Assembly (NCBI GenBank): GCA_037447655.1
Contig: JBBHKE010001935.1
Location: 154,086-218,085 of the forward strand
Origin: Zygnema cylindricum
Taxonomy: Eukaryota > Streptophyta > Zygnematophyceae > Zygnematales > Zygnemataceae
Length of the DNA stretch: 64,000 nucleotides
Direction: 5' to 3'
Under the pieces are notes generated by a model. That model did no database searches. It worked only from the letters and a program-made list of their open reading frames with translations, and was not told the origin of the DNA. Positions 44,546-56,900 of this stretch are shown in pieces. Position 1 is the first letter of the stretch. Each line of letters opens with the position of its first letter. A program made the translations under genes and the position numbers.

Positions 44546-46094
44546 CCTACGATAGTCAAAAACTAAAGGCAACAGAGTTTAACTGGGTCACCCATGAAAA
44601 AGAGACAATTGCGATCATCAATGCGCTAGAGATTTGGAAATGATACATACAGGGAAAACGGATCACAAGTAACACGGATCACCACGCCCTACAATATCTG
44701 CAAACTTAGCCGAATTTTTCCAAGAAACAAGTGCGTTTGATGACGTTTCTTCAGACATTCGGACCGGAACTTATCACTGAGTATAAGCTGGGAAAATCGA
44801 ACCCAACGGATGTGATGCCAAGAAGACCCGGAGTCGCTGCGCTGGTAGAAGAGCACCGACCGCAAGAATCGCAGCATGTAAACGTAAACTTTATGAAAGA
44901 GAACACCGCAGCATCGACCGCAACGGAATGTCCGAAACTCAGCGTAGTCACCAGTACAGTGCAAGTGGACGAAAAGTGGTTAAACAAGATTAAGGCCACC
45001 TACGGCGACTACGACACACTGAAGGAACTCATTAATTGGAAGGTACTAGTTTGAACCGCTAATGGTATGTGGCGGTACAGACCGAGTAAATCAATACGAC
45101 TGTATGTTCCGACAAATATAGAGTTAGGTCATACAATTCTTAGAATGAGTCACGATGAGCCGCTCAGTGGACATTTTGGGCGGGAAAAAACAACCGCGCG
45201 TGTCGCTGAGGCGTATTAATGGCCAAACATGACTCGCGACATTGCGGAATATGTCTGGACGTGCGACTCGTGTAAGAGGAACAAATTGGAACGAGGGCAA
45301 CAAAGTTTGTTACACTTCCTTGCCATACCATTTTTTCCTTGGGACGCGATTTCGATGGATATTATCGTAGCTTTTCCGCAGACGAAGGAGGGCTAGGGCT
45401 CAATTTTTGTCGTCGTGGATTACTTGACAAAAATGGCCCATTTCCTACCCACATCAACCACATCCACTGTCGAGATATCGCGGACTTATTCTTTCGGGAG
45501 ATATTCCGCCATCACAGAGTTTCAAAGAGGATCGTCAGCGACCGGGATCGCAAATTCGTGAGCCACTTTTGGCGAGATCTATTTGCGCTGTGTGGCACGC
45601 ATTTGGCCATGTCCACAGCCTACCACCCTCAAACTGATGGTCAGGCTGAAAGGGTGAATCAAACTCTAGAGGGAGCGTTGCGGGCTTATATCTCGGTGCA
45701 CCAAACGGAATGGGTGGACCATTTAATAGGGATCAAGGTGGTGTACAACAGTGCGGTGCACTCGTCTACGCATGCTACGCCATTCTCACTTAATGGATGA
45801 CAACCCACTCTTCACCAAAACTTACGGGTAGCGGATTGCCATACGCCGGCAGCTCTGGATTTTGTCAAAACGCTGGAAGGAAACTTGGAAAAGGCGAAGA
45901 AGGCACTACAGTTCGCAAAGAATCGCCAAAAGTTGCAAGCCAACGCTCACCAGAAGGAGGTCATCTTTGGCGTGGGGGAAAAGGTTTGCCTTAATATAGC
46001 AAACCTCGCCATGCCGGGTGCTTTCTTTAAGAAGTTCGCACCGAAATTCACGCGCCCATTCACGGTTCTTTCCCGTGTGGGCGAAGTGGCTTAT
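44546..46094 (+). pseudogene. Gypsy RNase H end and integrase
   Basis: RNase H tail (ATEFNWVTHEKETIAIINALEIW), then the zinc-binding domain H...GHFGREKT...CDSCKR and the integrase core. The core is distributed over shifted frames: MDIIVAFPQ / VVDYLTKMAHF, VSDRDRKFVSHFW, and HPQTDGQAERVNQTLEGALRA with the catalytic Glu. The last part (VGEKVCLNIANL, FTVLSRVGEVAY) is cut at 46094 by the next insertion. Confidence 0.87.
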
Positions 46095-47446
46095 TGTTGT
46101 TTTTGAAGATTTAGTTTCGTGCGTACGTGAAATTTGGTGCGCACGCGACGTTTCGTGCGTATATGTTTACCTAATGTACTGTGGAGGTTTGAACAGATTT
46201 GCAGTTTGGGGGAGTAAGTGTACAAGTTGAATTAATGCGACGTAATGAACAAATTGAGTGGTACGGAATGCGTTGGGAAATGGGCGGGGGATCCCGAAGC
46301 GATCCGATATGAAATGTCTGAAATATTTGAATATGTATGCCGACGGTACGGAGCGTCATATTTGGATTGCTGTACTTTATTTGCGACAGGCGGCATTTGT
46401 CCCAAATGACGCGTACTTTTCATGTGACACGTCGCATTTAGTACAAATGACACGGTTACGGTACATTTAGATTTGGATAACATGACGTCGCTTTGTCAAG
46501 TGGATTTTGAGACCACGCGGCGCGACATCAAGGGTGCCGAGCAAGAGGTACGGACGGTGGATATAGGCCGCCGTTATTTTTCAAGTAGTGGAGACGCGAA
46601 ATCGCGTCATTCACAAGAAACATATTTTGGACGTCCCGGATTGTTTGACGAAAATTGAGGAGTTTCGTTGGATGACTCAGCATGACTCAGCATACTATTT
46701 GGTGTCGGTGTAAATATTACGAGTAACATTGTTTTGTCTTTTGTATCATTACAAATTAGTGTTGATTATGATGTTTATATTTAAGTGATCAATTAGGGTT
46801 TTGATAGTTTAATTTGTGTGTGTACAATATCATACTTGTAGACAAGTGTACGCTTACGATTGCTTGACTCTCAGGTGTACGCTTACGATTAGTTTACTCT
46901 TACTAAAAGGTTATTATGCGTAAATAGGATTTAGTGACAGTAACGTAATTTACGTTGGTTGTTTTGACACTTAGTCATTATTTGACAGCTCACAAGTGAA
47001 TATATAGGAATGAGCTTGGTTAGGAATTAATAATCAATGTTTGTTAAGAAAAGTAGGGACCAAAGATGTAGTATTTTAGGGTTATCGATTAGGTCATGCA
47101 TTTGAGTGTTATATTTATTGATATACTTTTGTTTATTTAATGTTGATGTGTGATTGCACTTTTATTATTATTTATTTATGTTATTTTATATATATGTTTG
47201 TTATGCATTGTTTATGCATTTGTTGCCTTAAGGTTTGTTTATGCTGACTATTCCATCAAACCTTAGTTGTTGTCATAGGGTTTATTTATGTTGATTATTC
47301 CATGAAACCCTAAATGTTGTTTGTTGCGTCTGTGTACGCATATGGAGGATACATTTCAAATGATTGTTCATTGGCCTAGCTTTGCTTAGCTTACTGGGTG
47401 ATAGTTTGGGTGGCTTCTGCGGTCTATTTTAGACCAAAGAATAACA
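46095..47446 (+). repeat. LTR 1 of the LARD-like element
   Basis: Full-length LTR. Its last 179 bases (47268-47446) recur as an isolated fragment at 52170-52348. Short open frames within it (46258-46470, 46473-46658) are not conserved with LTR 2 and are not genes. Confidence 0.82.
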
Positions 47447-47461
47447 GGTTATGGGCCCACA
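47447..47461 (+). promoter_or_regulatory. LARD primer-binding site (iMet anticodon-arm type)
   Basis: GGTTATGGGCCCACA, one base different from the site of the copia element at 63526. Sharing this unusual site suggests the LARD depends on copia machinery of this genome. Confidence 0.78.
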
Positions 47462-48597
47462 CCCCATCTATCATATGTTAGGTTGAGTCGAGATAGGTTT
47501 GTGTCACACGCATTGTAGCGGGTTAATTTTGTTCTTGCTGGTTGTATTGCAGTAATGGTGTCTATGTACCCATGTGATCGGCCTTATCATAGTGTTGGTA
47601 TGTGTCGAGTTTAATCTTGAATCGCCCCAAGGGTTAACTTAGTTTTAGTGCCGAAATATCTACCCTCAATGAAAATGATTTATTTTTAGAAAGGATATTT
47701 TATTTTATTTTTGAAAAATACATGTTTATTTTTGGTGAAGCGTTTCGAAATGTGGAAATTTGACGCTTTAGTGGAGAGATGTGGAAGGTGGAGTTTCGAC
47801 GTTTGGGGGAGAGAGATCCGAAAGGTGGAGTTGTGGCATTTTGGTGAAAGATCCAAATTTGTGTATCAATGATTATAGGATGTTATGAGATTTTATTTTT
47901 GGGTTGTTGGTAGTTTTCGGGAAATGTAATATTATTGGAGCTTTTGGGAATATGTGGGAAACTTAGAAAAAGAAAAAGAGAAAATTAGTGGATTTTATTT
48001 TTACTTATTTTTAATGTTTTTATTTTGTGGATTAAGTACGAGGTTTGAGTAATTTAGGAAATTTGAAAGGTTTTTATTTTTTTTTTAAATGTTGTGGTAG
48101 TTTGAGGAATGTGGGATTTTGTTGGAAGTTTGTTTATTTCGGTAGAATTGTTTTTGGGAAAATAGATTTTAATTTATGTATTTTTAATGGGAAATTTTCA
48201 GATTTAATTATTAAATGAAGAGAAAAATATTGAAATCTATATTTGTTTTAGTTAAGGTAGAAGTTATTTAAGTGGGGATATTTTGTTAGTGTGATCTTTT
48301 GGCTTTAATTATTTAGTTGACTTGAGATAGAATTGTGGGAAGTAGATTCAGATTTAGATATTGGTAGGAAATTAATTCTGTTGTAATTGGAAAATAAAAA
48401 AAATTATTATAAAAGCAGGAAAGTATATGGAAGCCGGCAGGCGTTAGTGGAACAAATTAGGAAGGAAAATTTTGCCGGAGGCAATTTGGCGGTCCGGATA
48501 GAAGGCGTGGTGGTGGTGGCGTGATGACGTAGTTTCATGGAGTGTGACAGATGATGACGTGGCATCATGGAGTTACGAACCTAAAGCTTCGGGGGAG

Positions 48598-49444
48598 TGT
48601 TGTTTTTGGAAGATTAAGTTTCGTACGTGCATATGTATTTACCTGATCTACTGTGGAGGTTCGAAAAGATTTGCGGATTGAGGAATTAAATGTAAGAGTA
48701 AAATTAATGGAGTAATTGAGTGGCGCGAAATGTGATAGAAAATGGACGGGGGATCGCGAAGCGATTACGTGAGATAATCGACGAAGATGAAATGGTACGT
48801 CGCACGTAAAGAACATAATGCGACAGGTGGGATATATGGAAAAGAACGTCGCCGGTACATAGAATCTTTTTGGGACAGGTGTACTTATTTTTGGCAGGCG
48901 CATTTATGACGAGGAACAAAATTGCGGTACGAACAATTTCGGATGGTTTGACGTGGTTTCGTCAAGTGGATTTTTATGACCACGCGGCGCAACATCAACG
49001 GTGCCGAATAAGAGTCACGGATGGCGGACAAAGGCCGCCGCTATTTATCAACTATTGGGGATGCGAAATTGCGTCAATCACGCAATATTTGTTTTTGGAC
49101 GTTCCGGATTGTTTGACAAAATTTGAGGAGTTTCGTTGAGTGACTCAGCATGAGTCAGCATACGATTTTGTGAGATTTTGTGTACCTGTAAATATTTGGA
49201 ACAACATTGGTTTGTCCTATGTGTATTATTAAAATAGAATTGATTATGGTGTTTATATTTATGTGGTCAATTAGGGTTTCAGCAGTTTAATTTATGTGTA
49301 TGTAGTGTCGTACTTGCAGACAAGTGTACTCTTATGATTGGCCGACTCTCAGGTGTACACTTACAGTTAGGATTAATTGTCGTAGTAGGTTATTAAGGTT
49401 AAATAATATTTAGTGGAAGTTACGTTGGTTAATTTGACACGTAG
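48598..49444 (+). repeat. Truncated LTR 2 of the LARD-like element
   Basis: Collinear with LTR 1 from TGTTGTTTTTGGAAG to GGTTAATTTGACAC, then abruptly replaced by an inverted copy of the LTR start. Confidence 0.82.
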
Positions 49445-49556
49445 ATTTAATTCCTCAATCCGCAAATCCTTTCGAACCTCCACAGTATATCAGGTAAATA
49501 CATACGCACACAAACATGCGCACGCACGTACGAAACTTAATCTTCCAAAAACAACA
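49445..49556 (-). repeat. Inverted copy of the first 112 bp of the LARD LTR
   Basis: Reads on the minus strand TGTTGTTTTTGGAAGATTAA and onward, matching 48598-48707. It ends exactly at the LTR terminus (ACAACA, 49556), so LTR 2 and this piece form a terminal inverted repeat around the LTR fragment. Confidence 0.85.
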
Positions 49557-49900
49557 AATCCACGATGAGCACGCGCATATGTGCGTACACGTCGCAAGGG
49601 CCGTGTGCTTTCCTCCAGGGTGGCTGTGAATCCGCGGAAATCATCCCGTCACGCTCCCACCATCAAAGTTTGTCGTCGCCTTTTTGTCATTACGTTTTGA
49701 AATCTTGGGTGGTACATTTAATGCCCCTCTATACGAGTCATTAATTACCTCCGCTGGTACGTATATTATCTCCGCTCGTACAGATATTGCGTTCTGACAT
49801 TGCATTCGAAGATTCTTTCAAGATTTTAAGCATCGAATATTAACCTACGTGCTACCAACCAGAATGAGCCACGCAGGTTTTACAGACGCGACCTAATGGA
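49557..49900. repeat. Dispersed repeat F, minus-orientation copy
   Basis: Reverse complement of the F copy at 24548-26200, uninterrupted here. This proves that the solo LTR at 24970 is an insertion. Confidence 0.72.
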
Positions 49901-49953
49901 AGGCACGCTAAAATTTTCCGTACAATTACTCGGACGCCTAATGGAAGTCCACC

Positions 49954-51575
49954 ATTGTTGTTCAAAACGTATTATACGCATGATTTGAACGCTCATACAA
50001 TACGTAAAAACTGGAGAGGTTGATTTGAAAAAATCGTAAAAAACGTTAATGAATTTTTTCCGTACAAATCCGTACATGTTAAACAAATTGAATTGAACAT
50101 GTACCGCAGTTTGTACGCTTTACGTCGAAAAATAAGATATATTTAAAGGGAATCGCTAATCGTTGAGACGATTTTTGTTGCGCGCAGGTAGTTGCCAGAA
50201 ACTATACATTTGAAGCACAGTTTTGTACAAGTTACATACCTTTAAGTTCAAATTAGACGGTCAATCCGTCGAACAACTTTGATTGGCGGAATATGGCAAC
50301 GGCGGATAAAAAAGTGTCGCGCTTGCGATCGTCAACCGTCATAAAAAAAAATTCACACGGTCGGCGCAGGTTTAGTGTAACAAAGCTGCGGCAGCCACAT
50401 ATAAATAAAATGGTTGCGCGGAGGTAGTTCACACTGACATTTGACTTGGACGGTGACACAAATTAAAAGACGACGTACAACATGTATGAACTCGCACGAA
50501 ACGAAATAAACTTAGTACAAAACAAAAAAGCGTACCCGCTTTTAAATATCGATGAAACTAAAATGACGCGTTTTTTATATGAAGTTTTTTATATGGCCAA
50601 ATGAAGTCACACTATTTACGAATCAACAGCTCTACAGAACATACTTCAAAGGTTCAGCGTTCCGATTCGCGAGTAGATTTCATTTTTGCAACTAAGTCAA
50701 ATGTGTGTGAACTACCTGTACGCAACCATTTTATTTATATGTGGCTGCCGCAATTTTGTTTCACTAAACCTGCGCCGGCAGTGTGAATTGTTTATTTTTC
50801 ATGGCGGTCGACGTTCGCAAGCGCGACAGTTTTTTAACCGCTGTTACAATATTTCGCCAGTCAAAGTTGTTCGACGGATTGACCGTCAAATCGAAAATCA
50901 AAGGTACGTAGCTTGTACGAAATTGTACTTCAAATGTACAATTGTTGACAACTACCTGCGCGCAGCAAAAATCGTCTCTGCAATTAGCAATTCTTTATTT
51001 AAATTGTTATTACTCCTCATGCATGCATCGGAACGTCTACATCATCTAGTTACGGTCAATCTTTTCAGCGGTTAGTATTTAATTACGTAAGCCCAAGTTC
51101 AAATCTTACAAAATGCTCATTTTTTGTCAGAATAAAACTGTCTAACTACTACAGTGGCGTCGGTTATGGCGTCTTCCTTGAGTTTTCGCTTTAAACTGTT
51201 GAAGTATTTATGGCGGCTTCTTTTCCAAAATTTAAAGAAGACGCCCGTACACATTTTGAACTTACGGCGCTCACATAGTGTGACACCGCAGCGTCTCTTT
51301 TTGGAAATGTCCGTAGATGTGACGCTAAATTTCAGTACAATTTTGTGTACATTCTGGTCAGTTTATTGAACAGAAAGTACCGATACGTGCATCAAATCTT
51401 TTCGTCAATTTTCGTACAGTTTCTGTAAATATTCGTACAGTTACCGAAATTTGTTTATAGTTTCCGTAAATTTTCAGTTTTAGTTTAGTAGACTTTTTTT
51501 TGCGATTATTTGAGATGTCACGTACAATACGTAGAAACTGGAAAAAAGGAAAAAATTGCGTGTATTGAACAACTA
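49954..51575. mobile_element. Non-autonomous Mutator-like element (1622 bp) with internal palindrome
   Basis: GGAAGTCCACC occurs at 49943-49953 and 51576-51586. The ends ATTGTTGTTCAA and TTGAACAACTAG are inverted repeats with two mismatches. A 9-11-bp duplication is characteristic of Mutator-like elements. Inside, 50138-50445 and 50690-51007 are long inverted repeats around ~245 bases. No transposase frame; short open frames on both strands are palindrome reflections. Relics are at 1-79 and 11041-11340. Confidence 0.75.
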
Positions 51576-51586
51576 GGAAGTCCACC

Positions 51587-52013
51587 CTATGTTTTACACA
51601 TCACATTACCGTAGCCGCCATAGTGTGTGTTCACACTGCTGACGTCTGAACACGTGAGAACAGGTTCGCGCGATTTTCTGTAGCTTTTATGACTACGAAT
51701 CAAATCCGAGCGTTTTATTAAGAAGGCCCGTGGGAACGAAAGAAAAAAAAAATAACAGACCAATAGACAGAGAGCAACTGAAAAACCGAACACGCGGGAA
51801 AAATCAAACCCTAAGGGGAAAAACTGAAAAACAAAAATTATCTTAAAATGAACGAAAAACGCGGCGAAACCGCACGAAAAACTGCACAAAAAACTTACAG
51901 TTCGAACTTCAAGCTGCAACTGATGTCATTATCTTTCTAACAATTTACGACAACATATGGTGTCAAAATAACAAAAGCACAAAATCACAACCCTAATTTC
52001 CCCAGTATTCGCC
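51587..52013. other. Unassigned DNA before the second gap
   Basis: The minus strand from ATG at 51919 has seven codons followed by a GTAAGT donor and pyrimidine-rich sequence with CAG acceptors (TTTTTCAG). It could be a gene's first exon running leftward, but no coding continuation was found before the Mutator-like insertion. Confidence 0.3.
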
Positions 52014-52023
52014 NNNNNNNNNN
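52014..52023. other. Assembly gap (10 N)
   Basis: Ten undetermined bases. Confidence 0.99.
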
Positions 52024-52169
52024 ACTCATAGTATTTCGTTTCGAAGATCACTCCCCCGAAGGATTACTCTTATTTGGTTGAATACTACACAACAAGAAAC
52101 CAGATTTTATCTGGCGTCTTCGGTGGGTTTGATAGTACGTTTTTCGATTCGTTTTTATCCAGCTGCAGA

Positions 52170-52348
52170 TGTTGTCATAGGGTTTATTTATGTTGATTAT
52201 TCCATGAAACCCTAAATGTTGTTTGTTGCGTCTGTGTACGCATATGGAGGATGCATTTCAAATGATTGTTCGTCGACCTATTTTTGCTTAGCTTTTTGCA
52301 TGATAGTTTGGGTGGCTTCTGCGGTCTATTTTAGACCAAAGAACAACA
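52170..52348 (+). repeat. 3'-end fragment of a LARD LTR
   Basis: 179 bases matching 47268-47446, ending AGAACAACA. The following sequence is a copia gag on the other strand, not a primer site, so this is either the right end of a separate insertion or a rearrangement product. 52024-52169 shows nothing recognised. Confidence 0.8.
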
Positions 52349-52921
52349 CATCATAAGTTGGTTTATTCTCATTAGGAAGCCCCCTCACTAGAAGCTTTGC
52401 TTTATGATACTCAGCAAAAAAACCACCTGAGCATGCATTTTCCGCAACCAAAAGTCTAAACTTATTGCAATATTCCGCCATGTTTCCGCCTATATATTTA
52501 TATTCCCAGATTTGCCCAGCAGTTATAAACTCATGCTGAGTATTAGCTCTAGAATATGTCTTTTTCAAAGCATCCCAAATCTGTGATGCTTTAGTTGTCT
52601 GAATATATGTCATATGCAGCTCCTTAGATATCATTAGTTTTATAAGATGAAGAGCCTATTTATTCTTTTGAACATAGTTGGCATCAGTTTCAGCCATAGA
52701 TCCATTAACAATATGAAAAATCTTCTCTTGTACAAAGTAAGACAAGACAAGATTTCCCAATACAAATATTCCCTCCCATCAAAAACCAGAATTCATGAAG
52801 GTGGGCCCTTAACATGTTGTTTTGAGAAAACAGCCGGCACCAAAGACATTGAGGATGCTGATGTAGTCATCTCAAAACCAAACGAAACAGGAAACTCTCA
52901 CAAAGATTGGTCTAAAAATAC
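52349..52921 (-). pseudogene. Copia LTR end, primer site and gag fragment (copia-1 relative)
   Basis: On the minus strand an LTR end (about 52919-52815, ...CAAAACAACA) is followed by a diverged primer site (TGTTAAGGGCCCACC, 52814-52800) and gag. The segment ITAGQIWEYKYIGGNMAEYCNKFRLLV (52634-52326 frame) closely resembles copia-1 WDYKYTGGTMAEYSNKFRILV. Stops occur early in gag. The fragment is cut at 52348 by the LARD LTR piece and at 52922 by the next LTR. Confidence 0.75.
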
Positions 52922-53955
52922 ACTAACTTTAAGACATCTATAGGTCCTCAGAGTAGAGAGCTCACACGAAGCCTCTAGGATAACCCTGAACCCTTTGTGT
53001 TTCAACAAAAAAAACTGCCACCCTGGCAAACAAAAACTCTGACCACCTTCACCCAAATGAAGGCAAGACTCCTTTGAGTCTATAGCAAAAAAAATCTTTG
53101 AATTTGCTCCTCTGAGAAGTAAGTTATGGAGGGTCAAAGTTGACCTTTTCTAGAGAAGCTCTTTTGGAGAGAGGGTCCAATCTCTCAAATTTTTCTAAGT
53201 CCTATCTCTCTCTTAAATTCTATCTACTGAAGTACGGCACCAATCATAATAGGTGTTGTATAGAAAGGTATATGTGCCGTTGTACTTTTTGTACGGCTAT
53301 TGTACGACATGGCCAACAAGTCGACACATGTCTCTTTTGGATGCGTTCTTGTAATTCTCGGAGATGGCGTAATCCAATAAGGTTGTGCCACGTGTCAATT
53401 GATGTGACGTCGACGACAAACCGCCGAAAACCTATTCCGCAATCTCGCCATACTTCACGTTCGTCCGATTAATCCAAATTTTAATCGTAGCCTTCATAAA
53501 TACTTGTGCGATATTTGTTTCTTCTTCGAAACAAAGTGCGCGCTATCTGTTTCGGATCTTCTGTACGCCGTTCAACTTAGACTGTATCTATGTCCAAATA
53601 TCGCGTTAAATGAAATAGCCTATGTGTGCGTGTTTATATAATTATCAAACCCTATATAGAACAACCTTGATCTTAGACTAATTGGCTAAGGCTACTGGCT
53701 ACCGGGGGCTTTGTCAAAGAACAGGTACCAGGTTCAAATCTCGGATCCGTGAATTACTATTTTTATAAATCTACGAATTTAATGTGTGTCCTCGTTTGGA
53801 TAGCATAAGCGGCCATAGCTCTATCTCCCTCTCCAACTTTCAGTGAATGTGACAAGTGTGGGAGCTGGAGAGAGGAGTTATTGACTGACTGCTTCTGCTA
53901 CTTTTCTACATTTTACAAAACCTAGAAAATACTAAAATAACCTTTAATTTCTAAA
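52922..53955 (-). repeat. 3' LTR of K1
   Basis: The minus-strand start is degraded (TTTAGAAATTAAAGG instead of TGTTG...). It keeps AAAAGGTCAACTTTGACC, a GACTCAAAGGAGTC hairpin and an antisense tRNA-like block (about 53680-53750, with GGTTCAAATCTC). The end bases are also eroded, so this is an old copy. Confidence 0.8.
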
Positions 53956-56900
53956 CTCCCCTTATTTTCTAGTCACTCTTTATTTTAAGGCCACTCTTTT
54001 GCCGGCAGAAGATTAGTTTAGGGGAAGGCACAAGTTTGGTCATAATCTCTGCTACCATTTCACTAACTGGTTTATACTCCAAACTGATTATCTTGTTTTC
54101 TACTTTCTCCCTTACAAAGCTAAGTCCATGTGTCTATGTGTCCATGTGTTTTGCTTTAAAGTGATGTTTAGGATTGGCAGAAATGGCAATGGCAACCTGA
54201 TTATCACAAAAAACTTTTTCGACACCTCTCTTAAGATGACCAAGCTAACCAAGCAAAGACTTGACCCACATTAATTCTTTTAACGCACAACAAGAAGCCA
54301 TGTACTCAGACTCCATGGTGGATTGAGCAATGACCTTTTGCTGATTGGTGCTCCAACAGCAAGGCCTATCACCGATATACAAAACATATACACACGTGCA
54401 TCTCCTCATACGAGTCTCCCTATATCTGGCATCACTCCAAGAGGCGATGTCAATATTGTTCCCACCCAAATGCAACTATAGATCCCTAGTCCCTATGAGA
54501 TATTTAAAGACTCTCTTAGCTACCTCCCAATTTTTCTTAGTAGGAGCATTCAGACTCCTACTTAGTAATCCTACAGCTCTGGCTATGTCCAGACGGGTAC
54601 AATTCATCAAATATATAAGGCTACCCACTACTTGTCTATAAAGGATGGTCTACATAAATCTTTTCTATTCTAGGCCTACCTCATCATCTACGATTATAAC
54701 TCCTTCCACACTCCCCTCACTTCCCTTCTTTAATTCTATAGGAGTGGTACAACTATTAGCCTTGTCCATTTGGAATTTTTCTAACATGTTTCTAATGGCC
54801 TCTTTTTAAGTTAATCTTATTTTATTTCTATCTCTGTCTCTCTCTACCTGAATTCCCAAAATATACCTTGCTTCTCCCATATGTTTCATCTCAAATCTTC
54901 ATTTTAGATCATTTTTCAACTTACTTATCTTATTTATTAATTTACTTAAAACAAGCAAATCATAAACATAAATTGCAATAAAAATAATTCCTTCCTTATC
55001 TTCATCATATAAATGGAGTGATTTGAGCTGATCCGAATATATTCCAAACTTGTAAAAAACTCATCGAGCTTCTTGTTCCATTGCCGGGGCACCTGTTTCA
55101 ACCCATACAAAGATTTGATCAATCGGCATACCTTGCTTTCCTCCCCTTGCTCCATAAATCTCTCGTGTTTTCGCATAAAAATTTCCTCTTCGAACTCTCC
55201 ATGTAGGAAGGCTGTCTTGATGTCCATCTGATGCACTTCCATGTCTTTTGCTGCCGCAATACTGAGAAGTATCCGAACTGAAGGAAACTTGACGACTGGA
55301 GCAAAAGTCTCCTCGTAGTCAATTCCCTCTTTCTGGGTAAACCCTTTCGCTACTAACGGAGTCTAGTAGCGGTCAATGGTGTTATCCGGGTTGAGTTTCA
55401 GCTTAAATAACCATTTTTACCCTATTAGCTTCCTGTCAGGAGGACAATCCACTAATTTCTATGTATCGACTCCCATAATTGAGGCCATCTCCTGATTAAT
55501 GGTTGTCTTTCACCGGTTTCTCTCATGACAAGTCATTGCCTCATTATAAGTTTGAGGTTCATCATGGTGAGATTGTTTAGTTACCTTATTGTTCACTTGT
55601 CTCTCTTGCATCTTTTCCTACTTCTTCTTCCTCCCTCAAACTTTGTTGTGGGAATATATGGATCTTTTGGATTCTTCCAAACAGTTTCTACTTCTCACCT
55701 ATCCTTTGCTTTCGGGTCGATTTCCACCACGTTTTCCGCTTCGGTTGGAGTTGATACTAGGGGTTCCACATTTGAGTCCTTCTCGATCTGATCTGTACCC
55801 GCAACATCATCATCTTCTTGAAATCTTGGATAGTTAGGAAGCTCAAAGTCATCAGAATTTTCTGCCTCAAATGTGATTCTGACTATCTTTGTATGCTAAA
55901 TAGGATCTATAGATTTCCCATTATCCATAACCACTAGATGCTTCACTTGGATAATATACTCTCTTTTGAGATCATAGACTCTATATCGTTTTACATTTCA
56001 TCATATCCTATTAGATATCCTGGATTTTCTTTTGGCTCTAATTTCCTGTTTGACCGATCTGTGTGTAAATTGAACACTTGACTACAAAAAACCTTTATGT
56101 GTGAAACATCTGGTTTTCGGCCAGTCCATCTCTCAAAGGTTATTGGCCTTTTACTGCTGAAATAAGAACTCCATTCTTGAGATAATTTACACATTTCATT
56201 GCTTCGACCCAAAACTTCTTTCCTATCTCCTTATTTGACAGCATACTCTTAGCACTATCACTCAGTGTTCTGTTTAATCGTTCAACTACACCATTTTGCT
56301 TAGGATTTTCAAGAGTTGTCTTTTGGTGTTGCACTCCATTTTCTCTAAAAAAAACCTCAAACTGGGAAGTGGTATACTCTCCACCATTGTCACTTGTTAC
56401 TCCCTTGATTGAGGTTTCATGGAGTTTTTCACTCCATGCTTTATATTGCTTAAAACATTCTTGAGCCTCTGACTTATTTTTCAAAAAATACACCCTAGAT
56501 TACCAAGACCAATCATCAGTGATAGTCATCATAAATCTCTTCTCTCGGGTGATGGCACTCTAACCGACCCCGAAATATATGTGTGTATTAAATCTAGAAT
56601 CTTTTCTCCCTTATAGGTGGCAGTTTTTGGGAAGGGTTACCTGTGTGCTTTACCTTGAGCACATCCACTACAATCACTTAGATTCTCACATTCACCGAGT
56701 TGAATCCCTTCCACTACTCCCATCTTTTTCATCTCTTTTAACTTATCTAGATTCACATGCCCAAGCCTCTTATGCCACAACATTATATCATGAACACCAG
56801 CATAATAAAGTTTCTTATTTTCATTGCTTAAAATCAGTCTAAACATCCCTTGGCTACCCTTTTCAGCAGTGAAATATATTTCCTCCTCAAAACTAGCAGT

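Larger units (their letters stand above)
34020..46094 (+). mobile_element. Ty3/gypsy retrotransposon, 5' LTR to integrase, twice interrupted
   Basis: Order is LTR, primer site, gag, zinc knuckle, protease, RT, RNase H, H2C2 integrase: gypsy order, opposite to copia. It is split by a solo copia LTR (36448-37493) and a whole copia element (38144-44545), both with target duplications that rejoin the gypsy frame. The right end is cut at 46094 by the LARD-like element, so the integrase C-terminus and 3' LTR are absent. The left edge (34020) is inferred from TG and could be off by some bases. Confidence 0.88.
46095..49444 (+). mobile_element. Non-coding LTR retrotransposon (LARD-like)
   Basis: LTR 1 is 46095-47446 (1352 bp, TGTTGTTTTTGAAG...GAATAACA). 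The primer site GGTTATGGGCCCACA follows at 47447. The internal region (47462-48597) has no gag or pol; a GGGGGAG polypurine tract precedes LTR 2 (48598-49444), which matches the first ~850 bases of LTR 1. Large LTRs plus a non-coding interior define LARD-type elements, mobilised in trans by an autonomous partner (inference). Confidence 0.8.

Noticed and set aside
45339-45800. Independent integrase-like host gene
   Set aside because: Collinear with the gypsy integrase and flanked by its other domains; a frame-shifted part of that element.
50601-51369. Plus-strand open frames of 60-129 codons
   Set aside because: They sit in the palindromic Mutator-like element; no transposase motif such as a DDE or SWIM zinc finger is seen.
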